This document shows positions 46,064 to 53,372 of a DNA stretch of 64,000 nt, one piece after another. The notes beneath the pieces were generated by a model. The model did not search any database and was not told the origin of the DNA. It worked only from the letters and a program-made list of their open reading frames with translations. A program made the position numbers and the translations under genes. Positions within the stretch are counted from its first letter, which is position 1. Each line of letters begins with the position of its first letter. The DNA lies in NCBI RefSeq assembly GCF_018137985.1, contig NZ_CP073084.1:1054001-1118000 (forward strand). Direction: 5' to 3'. Source of the stretch: Streptococcus oriscaviae (GTDB taxonomy: Bacteria; Bacillota; Bacilli; Lactobacillales; Streptococcaceae).

Positions 46064-46156
46064 CGAATCGTTTTTGTTTACAGGGCGGATGTTCCGGTCC
46101 GCAGGTATTTGGAAGGTTCCGGGGCCTTTCAAATGGGGTAAACAATACCGTTTACC
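46064..46156 (-). ncRNA. L13 leader region (ribosomal protein autoregulation)
   Basis: Between the promoter and rplM the RNA begins with hairpin GGTAAAC/GTTTACC (46137-46156) and continues with GC-rich complementary parts (AAAGGCCCCGGAACCTT; GCGGACCGGAACATCCGC). Position, length and the opening hairpin fit the L13 leader of Firmicutes; identification is from context, not a covariance search. Confidence 0.65.
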
Positions 46157-46186
46157 ATTATATCAAAAGAAAAAGACCAAAGTCAA
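46157..46186 (-). promoter_or_regulatory. rplM-rpsI promoter
   Basis: TTGACT (46181-46186), 18 bp, TATAAT (46157-46162) on the minus strand; the start falls at the first leader hairpin. Confidence 0.8.
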
Positions 46187-46250
46187 GCTATTTTGCTCTG
46201 ATTTTCTTCTTTTTTTGGCAAAGGCAGAGCCGCAAAGTTTGTTTCCATAT

Positions 46251-47144
46251 TTAACGTTTGACGGACTGGCCCATCTTGAAATAGGTGTGCCGTTTTCCAC
46301 GAACAGCAAGGGAGAGGGCTAGAATATTTTCAGGGTCAGGCATGCGACCATAGCTGCCATCGCCGATATGGTGAACGTCGGAGCCAACCCGTTTGTTACT
46401 CAAGCCAAATTCTCGAACGGTCTGACTGTCCGCGCTCTCCTGACTGGTTCCAATAGTGGAAATGACCAAGCCGCCCTTGGCTTTGATTTTAGCAACAATA
46501 GGCGCTACTAGCTCCTCTCTGACACCAGGCACCGTTCCAACCGCAGGAATCAAAACCCCGTCTGCGCCTAGGTCGATGAAGCTGAGGAGGGCTCGTTCGT
46601 CCACAACTGATTCACCCAGTCCTGCACCGTGCATCTTGCCTGCAAACACCAAGCCATCAAACTCCTGAACAGCCAGCGCAATAGCGGATTGAATAGCCGT
46701 CATTGATACCCCCGTAGAGGGATTGCCTGTCAGCATGATAAAGTCAACTCCCAAAGCCTTGGCTCTTGCTAGACTTTCTGGGCTAACCTTGCGCCCTGGT
46801 GACAGTTGAACCTGTTCATCCAGAACAGATAATGTGTCATCGACAGGCTCCAGATTGATACCGACAGGTCGGCCTGTCAAATCCTTAATGGCCGCAATCG
46901 GATTGGCACAGGGCTCAAAACCGACAATGTTCGGCTCAAAGACGTCCAATTCATTGAGCACCAAAAGATCACAGCCAAAGGCTGCCATCATCTCAGCATT
47001 GGTGACGCCGGCAATCAAGGGAGCCGCCGTTACGACGGTTTCCCCCATCAGGGTACGGCCTTCGCTGGCCAAGATGGATTGTTTGAGTTCTTCCTTGCCA
47101 AAAGCAGCAATATCGCTCGCATAACATGATAATAGTCGTTTCAT
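46251..47144 (-). CDS. TIM-barrel protein, phosphonomutase-like (DUF7916 style)
   Basis: 297 aa. Start at 47144 has AGGAG 7 nt upstream. Alternating beta-alpha pattern with GVTNAEMMAAFGCDLLVLNELDV, GVDFIMLTGNPSTGVS, LVFAGKMHGAG, GADGVLIPAVGTVPG and ISTIGTSQES-type phosphate-loop segments suggests a TIM barrel related to PEP mutase/isocitrate lyase-like or phosphosugar-binding enzymes. Homologues are often annotated as hypothetical or wrongly as haloacid dehalogenases. Reaction unknown. Confidence 0.65.
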   Translation of the reverse strand: MKRLLSCYASDIAAFGKEELKQSILASEGRTLMGETVVTAAPLIAGVTNAEMMAAFGCDLLVLNELDVFEPNIVGFEPCANPIAAIKDLTGRPVGINLEPVDDTLSVLDEQVQLSPGRKVSPESLARAKALGVDFIMLTGNPSTGVSMTAIQSAIALAVQEFDGLVFAGKMHGAGLGESVVDERALLSFIDLGADGVLIPAVGTVPGVREELVAPIVAKIKAKGGLVISTIGTSQESADSQTVREFGLSNKRVGSDVHHIGDGSYGRMPDPENILALSLAVRGKRHTYFKMGQSVKR

Positions 47145-47193
47145 TGTTTCTCCTAGAAAGCGTTTTCTTTTTTCCTGTGAAGAAAAAGAGAAC

Positions 47194-48054
47194 TTATCTC
47201 TTTTCCTTTCCGATAGATATAAGGGCAATAACTCCTTCGCCGGTATGGGTCGCAATCACTGGGCCGAGTGGAGCCAAGAGGACTTCTTCTACAGCCGGTT
47301 GCTCCAAGAGACTGGCCTTGATTTCCTGAGCAGTGGTATCCTCTCCTGTGTAGGCCACCATGACGGTGGTGTGGTCCAGTTTGTCCAAGGTCAGGCTGAG
47401 CATTTCCTTAATCCCCTTCTTGCGACCACGAATCTTGGCAACAGGCTCTAATTTTCCTTCTGCATTTAGACTGAGGAGGGGTTTGATGTTGACTAGGCCA
47501 CCGATAAGGGCAGCGGCTTTAGACAAACGGCCACCCCGCACCAAGTGGTTGAGGTCATCGACCAGAAGATAGGTTCGCAAGCGCGGTGCTAGTTCTTCCA
47601 CTAAAGCCTTGGTTTCTGCGAGGGTCTTCCCAGCCTTGCGAGCTTTCGCAGCCTGCATGACCAAATATCCTTCTCCGATAGCCGCGGCCTTGGTGTCGAT
47701 TAGTTCAATCACTGCATCTGGATAAGTATCTTTAATCATATCCCGTGCAATAACACTGCTCTGGTAGGTTCCAGATAGAGCGGCAGAAAATGCTAGATAC
47801 AAGACCTCCTGCCCCGCCTTAGCCGCCTCTTCAAAGACGGATTCAAACTGTCCGACATTGACCTGACTGGTGGTCGGCAGACCGCCTTTTTGCATTTTTT
47901 CAAGAAGAGCCTCGCTGGTCAAAGCATTCTCTCCGACCGTTTCATAGGTAACCCCATCTAGGTTGATTGTCAAACCTAGCACTGTGATTCCTTCTTCCTT
48001 GACCCAGGCCACTGGCAAGTCAGCCGTGGAGTCCGTTACAATCTTAAATGTCAT
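47194..48054 (-). CDS. DegV-family fatty-acid-binding protein
   Basis: 286 aa. Opening KIVTDSTADLPVAW, PTTSQVNVGQFESVFEEAAK and the C-terminal GTHTGEGVIAL-like end (IATHTGEGVIALISIG) define the DegV fold. Members bind a fatty acid and deliver it to the FakA kinase for phospholipid synthesis (FakB role). Good ribosome site TAGGAG. FakA is not in the window, so the role rests on family. Confidence 0.9.
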   Translation of the reverse strand: MTFKIVTDSTADLPVAWVKEEGITVLGLTINLDGVTYETVGENALTSEALLEKMQKGGLPTTSQVNVGQFESVFEEAAKAGQEVLYLAFSAALSGTYQSSVIARDMIKDTYPDAVIELIDTKAAAIGEGYLVMQAAKARKAGKTLAETKALVEELAPRLRTYLLVDDLNHLVRGGRLSKAAALIGGLVNIKPLLSLNAEGKLEPVAKIRGRKKGIKEMLSLTLDKLDHTTVMVAYTGEDTTAQEIKASLLEQPAVEEVLLAPLGPVIATHTGEGVIALISIGKEKR

Positions 48055-48090
48055 GATATTCTCCTATGTTAACTGTTTTTTAAGTACTTG

Positions 48091-48738
48091 TCACTTTATT
48101 ATCTCTAGTTCTTCCACTCCATCAACACCTATTCGAAGCTGACAATCACTCTCTCCTTGTTTGCCTACTAGATAGGCTTTCCAGTCTTTGATATAAATGA
48201 AATCAAATGTCGTACCCATAACCTTAGGAAACTCATAAGATTTTTCTTTCATTAGATGATTGTATATTAGTACTGCTTCTGCATGTTTGTTTTCAAATCT
48301 AACCATGCCATCTCGATCATTTCTATATCGATAAATCGGCAATTTGATTTCTTGTTGATTGAGGACGAAATGACTAACCTCTTCACAAAAAACGCCCATA
48401 CACTCGAATTTACCGACTGGAAAATTGAGAACATTTTTCCCAATGATTGTCGAAAAATTTAAAATATGAATGAAATCCTCTTTCGTGTTGTCAATCGTTT
48501 CAACTTCGAGCAAAAAACGATTTGTGCCCTCCATCTCAATTGCCTCACCACAATAGTCACCACAAACTAACCAATACTGTTCCAGTAAATCCTCTAAAGG
48601 ATACTGCTCTGCTTGTTCTGCCAATTCACAACAGAAAGAGAAGCAATTCTTCGTTTTTGAGTAATAGATATCAAACAGAATAAAGTCATAGTCATCTGTC
48701 TTGTATTTTGTGAGAGGATACACGTCCAAAATCTTCAT
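48091..48738 (-). CDS. Conserved protein of unknown function
   Basis: 215 aa, not recognised. Rich in aromatic residues, with several Cys (FSFCCELAEQ, VCGDYCGEAIEM), no signal or membrane segments. Composition is unlike its neighbours (more Asn, Ile, Tyr, Asp), suggesting faster evolution or transfer. AGGAG precedes the ATG. It follows rlmB after 9 nt, so it is probably co-transcribed with it. No immunity or toxin family could be assigned, though size and acidity would be compatible with an immunity protein. Confidence 0.65.
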   Translation of the reverse strand: MKILDVYPLTKYKTDDYDFILFDIYYSKTKNCFSFCCELAEQAEQYPLEDLLEQYWLVCGDYCGEAIEMEGTNRFLLEVETIDNTKEDFIHILNFSTIIGKNVLNFPVGKFECMGVFCEEVSHFVLNQQEIKLPIYRYRNDRDGMVRFENKHAEAVLIYNHLMKEKSYEFPKVMGTTFDFIYIKDWKAYLVGKQGESDCQLRIGVDGVEELEIIK

Positions 48739-48747
48739 GCCTTGCTC

Positions 48748-49476
48748 CTATATTTTCTTTCGGAAGACCTCGTACATGAGAATGGCCGCTGCCACGCTGG
48801 CGTTTAGGCTCTGCACATGCCCCTTCATAGGGATGGTAATCATTTCGTCAACTTGCTTTTTGATATTTGGAGAAATTCCCTTGCCTTCGTTGCCGATAAT
48901 AAGGGCTAGCTTGCCTGCTGTATTCCACTTGTGACTTGGGGTTCCATTCATGTCTGTTCCAAAAATCCAGAAGCCCGCCTCCTTGAGTTTATCAAGGGTC
49001 TGACTGAGATTGGTCACACGGGCAATCGGAACATGGGCGACCGCACCCGTTGAGGTCTTGGCCACAACTGGGGTCACACCGACCGCTCGGTGCTTGGGAA
49101 TAATAATGCCCGCCACCTGAGTGGCATCTGCGGTTCGCAAAATCGAGCCAAAGTTGTGCGGATCTGTCAGACTATCTAGGATGAGGATTAAAGGATTGTC
49201 TTCTGCTTGCGCTTTTTCCAAAATAGCCGCCAAGTCCGCATAGGCAAATTCGGATACCCGCAGGACAAAGCCTTGATGGACAGCTCCATCCGTCATTTCT
49301 GACAAACTCTTTTTAGGAGTCCAAGAAATTGACACCTTCTTTTCTGCAGCCAGTGCCTTGATTTTTTCTACATTTTTGCCGCGTAAATCATCCTGAATGT
49401 AGAGTTTGTTGCCGGTATTGGCCTCCAAGCCTTCCACAACAGCATGAACGCCGTATACAATATCGTTTTTTTCCAT
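48748..49476 (-). CDS. rlmB: 23S rRNA 2'-O-methyltransferase (TrmH/RlmB family)
   Basis: 242 aa SpoU-type methyltransferase. N-terminal substrate-binding part (MEKNDIVYGVHAVVEGLEA, to about 75), then the SPOUT domain: motif 1 LDSLTDPHNFGSILRTA (about 100-120), motif 2 LALIIGNEGKGIS (about 193-205), motif 3 SLNASVAAAILMYEV. Methylates a 23S rRNA guanosine in relatives. The start codon follows the -10 box by six bases, so the mRNA may be leaderless. Confidence 0.9.
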   Translation of the reverse strand: MEKNDIVYGVHAVVEGLEANTGNKLYIQDDLRGKNVEKIKALAAEKKVSISWTPKKSLSEMTDGAVHQGFVLRVSEFAYADLAAILEKAQAEDNPLILILDSLTDPHNFGSILRTADATQVAGIIIPKHRAVGVTPVVAKTSTGAVAHVPIARVTNLSQTLDKLKEAGFWIFGTDMNGTPSHKWNTAGKLALIIGNEGKGISPNIKKQVDEMITIPMKGHVQSLNASVAAAILMYEVFRKKI

Positions 49477-49482
49477 GGTTTT

Positions 49483-49511
49483 ATTATATCACACCTAGCT
49501 AGCCAGTCCAA
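49483..49511 (-). promoter_or_regulatory. rlmB promoter, probably leaderless transcript
   Basis: TTGGAC (49506-49511), 17 bp, extended -10 TGATATAAT (TATAAT 49483-49488) on the minus strand; six bases AAAACC then ATG, without any ribosome-binding sequence. Confidence 0.65.
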
Positions 49512-49632
49512 GGTGAGAGGGTTAAGAAGTGCGCTGTCTAAAAATGGTAGATCCGCTCTTCGATTTTACCGATTCGCAATCATAAAGCCTTCGCAGAAAA
49601 GTGCTAGTTTTACTTGGCTAACAGAATATCAA

Positions 49633-49665
49633 AAAGGCTTGCCCTTTCGGACAAACCCTTTCACT
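49633..49665 (-). terminator. Terminator of the aldolase gene
   Basis: AAGGGTTTGTCC pairs imperfectly with GGGCAAGCCTT around GAAA, with T run on the minus strand. Confidence 0.7.
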
Positions 49666-49673
49666 TTTTTCAA

Positions 49674-50555
49674 TTAGGCTTTACCAGCTGAACCGAATAC
49701 GTCGATACGCTCTTCAACAGAGGCTTGGATAGCTTTTACGCCGTCAGCCAAGAATTTGCGTGGGTCGAAGAGTTTCTTCTTGTCGTATTCTGCTTCGTTT
49801 GCTTCATAAGCTGCTGCAAATTTACGAGTAGCGTTCGCAAATGCGATTTGGCACTCAGTGTTTACGTTTACTTTTGCAACACCCAATTTGATAGCTGCTT
49901 GGATTTGCTCATCAGGAATACCTGAACCACCGTGCAATACGATTGGGAATCCTGGTACAGCTTCAGTCAATTTCTTCAAGTGGTCAAGGTCAAGACCTTC
50001 CCAGTTTGCTGGGTATGGACCGTGGATGTTACCGATACCTGCTGCCAAGAAGTCGATACCAGTTGCAACCATTGCTACTGCATCTTCGATTGGAGCCAAT
50101 TCACCGCTACCAACGATACCGTCTTCTTCACCACCGATAGTACCAACTTCAGCCTCAACTGAGATTCCTTTAGCATGTGCCAATTCAACCACTTCTTTAG
50201 CTTTTGCAAGGTTTTCTTCTACTGGAAGGTGTGAACCGTCAAACATGATAGAAGTGTAACCTACTTCGATACACTCAAGAGAGTCTTCGTAGTGACCATG
50301 GTCAAGGTGAATCGCAACAGGAACAGTGATGTTCATTGATTCGATCAAGTTAGCAATCAAGTTACGAGCAACTTTGTAGCCACCCATGTATTTTGCTGCA
50401 CCCATAGAGGTTTGGATAAGAACTGGAGCTTTCTTAGCTTCTGCGGCACGCAGGATAGCTTGAGTCCACTCAAGGTTGTTTGTGTTGAATCCACCAACTG
50501 CATAACCGTTGTCACGGGCTGCTTGGACAAATTTTTCTGCTGAAACTAATGGCAT
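49674..50555 (-). CDS. fba: Class II fructose-1,6-bisphosphate aldolase
   Basis: 293 aa glycolytic enzyme, zinc-dependent. HLDHGHYEDSLECIEVG (catalytic Asp and zinc His, about 79-95), EAEVGTIGGEEDGIVG (Glu), NIHGPYPAN (His) and LHGGSGIPDEQI (His, phosphate loop) are intact. Single gene with its own promoter. Codon use looks biased to preferred codons as in highly expressed genes. Confidence 0.96.
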   Translation of the reverse strand: MPLVSAEKFVQAARDNGYAVGGFNTNNLEWTQAILRAAEAKKAPVLIQTSMGAAKYMGGYKVARNLIANLIESMNITVPVAIHLDHGHYEDSLECIEVGYTSIMFDGSHLPVEENLAKAKEVVELAHAKGISVEAEVGTIGGEEDGIVGSGELAPIEDAVAMVATGIDFLAAGIGNIHGPYPANWEGLDLDHLKKLTEAVPGFPIVLHGGSGIPDEQIQAAIKLGVAKVNVNTECQIAFANATRKFAAAYEANEAEYDKKKLFDPRKFLADGVKAIQASVEERIDVFGSAGKA

Positions 50556-50603
50556 TTCGATAGCCTCCTAATATTTTTTAAGGGTTAGACCCCATACGGC
50601 TTT

Positions 50604-50609
50604 ATTTTA
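50604..50609 (-). promoter_or_regulatory. fba promoter -10
   Basis: Extended -10 TGGTAAAAT on the minus strand, about 50 nt before the gene. The -35 is unclear. Confidence 0.5.
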
Positions 50610-50691
50610 CCATTTTTCTTTGGAAAATGCTAGCTCAAACTGCAGGCTTTTGAGAAAGTTTTCACATGAATTTTCATAAGGGCTACAAAAT

Positions 50692-50717
50692 AAAAAAAGA
50701 CCAGCCGAAGCTAGCCT
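50692..50717 (-). terminator. Terminator after tRNA-Leu
   Basis: AGGCTAGC-TTCG-GCTGGTCT stem (with G-T pairs) and a seven-T run on the minus strand, a few bases past the tRNA 3' end. Confidence 0.75.
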
Positions 50718-50721
50718 GCGA

Positions 50722-50807
50722 TGCGGAGAGTGGGACTTGAACCCACACGGCCTAAAGCGGCCACAGGATCCTTAGTCCTGCGCGTCTGCCAATTCCGCCA
50801 TCCCCGC
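50722..50807 (-). tRNA. tRNA-Leu (anticodon AAG)
   Basis: 86-nt class II tRNA with long variable arm. Acceptor GCGGGGA pairs with TCTCCGC, anticodon stem CAGGA/TCCTG encloses loop CTAAGGA, so the anticodon is AAG. T-arm GGTTCAAGTCC. CCA is not encoded. Confidence 0.95.
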
Positions 50808-50900
50808 TTAACACAAGATTTAGTATATCATGCGGATGCTGCCCTTGTCAAGACTTTTTTACCCTTTTTCGAACCTTTTTGCTTTTTTGGAAAAAGAAAA

Positions 50901-50922
50901 GGCCCGAAAGAGGCTTCGGGCC
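50901..50922 (-). terminator. Terminator of the beta-glucoside PTS operon
   Basis: GGCCCGAA/TTCGGGCC stem with six-base loop and T run on the minus strand, about 10 nt past the EIIC stop. Confidence 0.9.
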
Positions 50923-50932
50923 CGTATCATCT

Positions 50933-52285
50933 TTAGTCTTGAGGAGCTTGAACCTTGTTGGCCGCGATAACGAACGGTGCCCAGATACAGAAGGCTACAA
51001 AGACGTTAAAGAGGGAAACAAGACCAGCCATGACATTTCCTCCGGTTGCCAAGAAGGCGTAAAGACCTGGAGGGGTAATCCACGGAATGGATACATAAAC
51101 CGGCGGGATGAGCCCTGCAGCGGTCGCGGCATAGGCGATGCCCACACAGACAGGCGGTACAATCAACCATGGTACGACAAAGAGTGGGTTTAGAACCATT
51201 GGGATACCAAAGGTAATGGGTTCATTGATGTTGAAGATACCCATCGGAGCAGACAGTTTGGCAACTGCACGGTATTCCTGTCTTTTAGAGAAGAGGAAGA
51301 TGGCGATAATCAGGGCGATGGTGACACCGGAGCCTCCCATCTGGCCGTAAGCATCAAAGGAACCACGGGTCCAGAGGTATGGCAGTTGACTGACATCCTT
51401 GGTCGCTTCATAGGCAGCTGTATTTTCCAAGAGGGCTGGCAGGTAAATCCCGTCCATGACTGGCCCCAATACGTTGTGTCCATGTAGGCCGAAGAACCAG
51501 AAGAGCTGGACTAGGAAGGAAAGGAGAACCACGCTGAACCAGCCCTGAGACAAGCCCATCAGAGGCTGTTGGATGTAGGTGGAAATCAAATCGTTCAAGG
51601 CTTGGCCTGTCAGAAGGGTTGATAGATAACCAACTAGGGCAGATACATAGATGGCTGCAATCCCCGGAATCATGGACGCAAAAGCCTTGTTGACCGCAGG
51701 TGGTACGCTATCAGGCATCTTGATGATGACATTTTTCTTCATAAAGAAAATATAAACTTCGGCTGACAAGAGACCAATCAGCATGGCTGCAAAGAGGCCA
51801 GTTGCCCCCGCATAGGCAACAGAAATAACGCCCCACTGGGAAGTTTCTAGGTTGCTGCCAGATACCATCAGGCCAAGATTAGTCAACTTGGTCAAAACTG
51901 ACTTGTCCAAACCAGTCAGATCAGTCACAATGGTCAGGGTTTGTGGAATGGTGGAGATGAAGGCTGCAAATGAAACCAAGCCCCCTGCAATCGGGTTGAG
52001 TTTTTCAGCTTGGGCCCGGTTGTAGCCGAGGGCAAAGACGAAGGCTAGGGCCATGATGGCAATGGTACCAAAGTAAACATAGCCGTTGAGCTCAATCAGA
52101 GGCTTCATAGCTTCCGCAAAGCCAGTCCAGCCCATATTGGTCGGAATATCCCGCACCAATACGTTTAACAAGACAGCGATAGCCCCTGCCATGGTCAGCG
52201 GGAACATGGCAATAAAGGCATCCCGTATAGCAATTAGGTGCTTTTGTGACCCTAACTTACCTGCAATTTTCAAAAATGTATCCAT
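50933..52285 (-). CDS. PTS system EIIC, lactose/cellobiose family
   Basis: 450 aa membrane permease with about ten hydrophobic segments. Family blocks: RDAFIAMFPLTMAGAIAVLLN, GLHGHNVLGPVMDGIYLPAL, and the substrate-site segment FNINEPITFGIPMVLNPLF (about 340-360, conserved NEP). Imports a beta-glucoside with phosphorylation by the EIIB/EIIA of the same operon. Last gene of the operon. Confidence 0.94.
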   Translation of the reverse strand: MDTFLKIAGKLGSQKHLIAIRDAFIAMFPLTMAGAIAVLLNVLVRDIPTNMGWTGFAEAMKPLIELNGYVYFGTIAIMALAFVFALGYNRAQAEKLNPIAGGLVSFAAFISTIPQTLTIVTDLTGLDKSVLTKLTNLGLMVSGSNLETSQWGVISVAYAGATGLFAAMLIGLLSAEVYIFFMKKNVIIKMPDSVPPAVNKAFASMIPGIAAIYVSALVGYLSTLLTGQALNDLISTYIQQPLMGLSQGWFSVVLLSFLVQLFWFFGLHGHNVLGPVMDGIYLPALLENTAAYEATKDVSQLPYLWTRGSFDAYGQMGGSGVTIALIIAIFLFSKRQEYRAVAKLSAPMGIFNINEPITFGIPMVLNPLFVVPWLIVPPVCVGIAYAATAAGLIPPVYVSIPWITPPGLYAFLATGGNVMAGLVSLFNVFVAFCIWAPFVIAANKVQAPQD

Positions 52286-52726
52286 TTAGGAAACCTCCTT
52301 TTTTTCTGCAAATTCTGCAAGTTTTTCGATTTGTAATGTCATCCTTTTTTCCAGACCCTTTCTCATGAGGGGCAGGAGCAAACGATAGTTCCACTGTTGA
52401 AACTTTCCTTCCGGTAGGTAGTCCTCTGTGTAGGTGACCTCCGTCCTGCCATCTTCAAGGGGCAGAAGTTGGTAGGTAATCCACTGTACACCTCGGTTGG
52501 ATTGAACAGCGACGGTGTACTGTTTGTCGGGGATAAGCTCTCCTACTGTGATCCTAACGGACTGCTCCCCCTGCTTCCCAAAATGTTTCAGGTAGGTCAA
52601 CCCTTCCTTGATAGCCTCCAGTTGAATGGTCTGGCCTGTGGCGGATTGGTAATCCTTTTGAAAAAGGTCCAAGAGGGTTTGGTAGATGGCTGGGGCCGTT
52701 CCTCTAACACTTAGTCGAGCTTCCAT
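52286..52726 (-). CDS. DUF3284 protein linked to a PTS
   Basis: 146 aa. Resembles the DUF3284 proteins often inserted in cellobiose-type PTS operons: YQTLLDLFQKDYQSATGQ, YLKHFGKQGEQSVRITVGELIPDKQY, TEVTYTEDYLPEG and a START/SRPBCC-like beta pattern. Function unknown; perhaps ligand binding. Abuts EIIA (1-nt overlap) and EIIC. Confidence 0.8.
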   Translation of the reverse strand: MEARLSVRGTAPAIYQTLLDLFQKDYQSATGQTIQLEAIKEGLTYLKHFGKQGEQSVRITVGELIPDKQYTVAVQSNRGVQWITYQLLPLEDGRTEVTYTEDYLPEGKFQQWNYRLLLPLMRKGLEKRMTLQIEKLAEFAEKKEVS

Positions 52727-53058
52727 TAACTCCCTCCTACTTCTTCTAATTTCCGATAGACATCCACCATTTCTTTGGCCATATCTAAAAAGGTAATGGC
52801 GTTCATGAGGTGGTCCTGTCCATGCACCATGAGCAGGCTGAGAGCAACCTTATCGCCCTTGGCTTCTTGGGTGAGTAGGTCTGTTTGTCCGTGATGGGCC
52901 AGGCTCAAGGATTGTTGGGCCAGCTGAAGTTTTTCTTCAGCCAGATCAAACTGGAAGGCCTTAGCAGCTCGGATAGCCTCCACAGCATGGCTCTTGGCAT
53001 CCCCGCCATACATAATCAGCTTCATGACAGCTTCTAGCAATTCTTGTTCCTTATCCAT
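52726..53058 (-). CDS. PTS system EIIA, lactose/cellobiose family
   Basis: 110 aa. All-helical EIIA with the His in LSLAHHGQTDLLTQEA (about 75) as likely phosphorylation site and the HGQDHLMNAI helix. ATG at 53058 with AGGTG 6 nt upstream is preferred over GTG at 53067. Passes phosphate from HPr to EIIB. Confidence 0.93.
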   Translation of the reverse strand: MDKEQELLEAVMKLIMYGGDAKSHAVEAIRAAKAFQFDLAEEKLQLAQQSLSLAHHGQTDLLTQEAKGDKVALSLLMVHGQDHLMNAITFLDMAKEMVDVYRKLEEVGGS

Positions 53059-53059
53059 A

Positions 53060-53371
53060 TCAATCACCTAGAAGGGACATGGCTGCTGCAAATACCTTTT
53101 CCCCATTCATGGTCCCGTAATCCATCATATTGATATCTGATACCTTGGTAGCTGGTTCAAACTTGGACTTGTATTCGTCCAGCATAAAGCGGACTTGAGG
53201 ACCAATCAGCAGGACATCGATGGTTTGGCTAGCAAATTCCTGATCCACTTCGGAAACAGGGACAGCAAAAATCTTGGCTTCAACCCCCTGACTAGCTGCT
53301 GCCTTTTCCATCTTGGTAACCAGCATACTGGTTGACATCCCTGCATTGCAAACTAACATAATTGTTTTCAT
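53060..53371 (-). CDS. PTS system EIIB, lactose/cellobiose family
   Basis: 103 aa. MLVCNAGMSTSMLVTKM holds the phosphorylated Cys (about 8) and its P-loop-like turn, LLIGPQVRFMLDEYK follows. Full length. Phosphorylates the incoming sugar. Confidence 0.95.
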   Translation of the reverse strand: MKTIMLVCNAGMSTSMLVTKMEKAAASQGVEAKIFAVPVSEVDQEFASQTIDVLLIGPQVRFMLDEYKSKFEPATKVSDINMMDYGTMNGEKVFAAAMSLLGD

Positions 53372-53372
53372 T

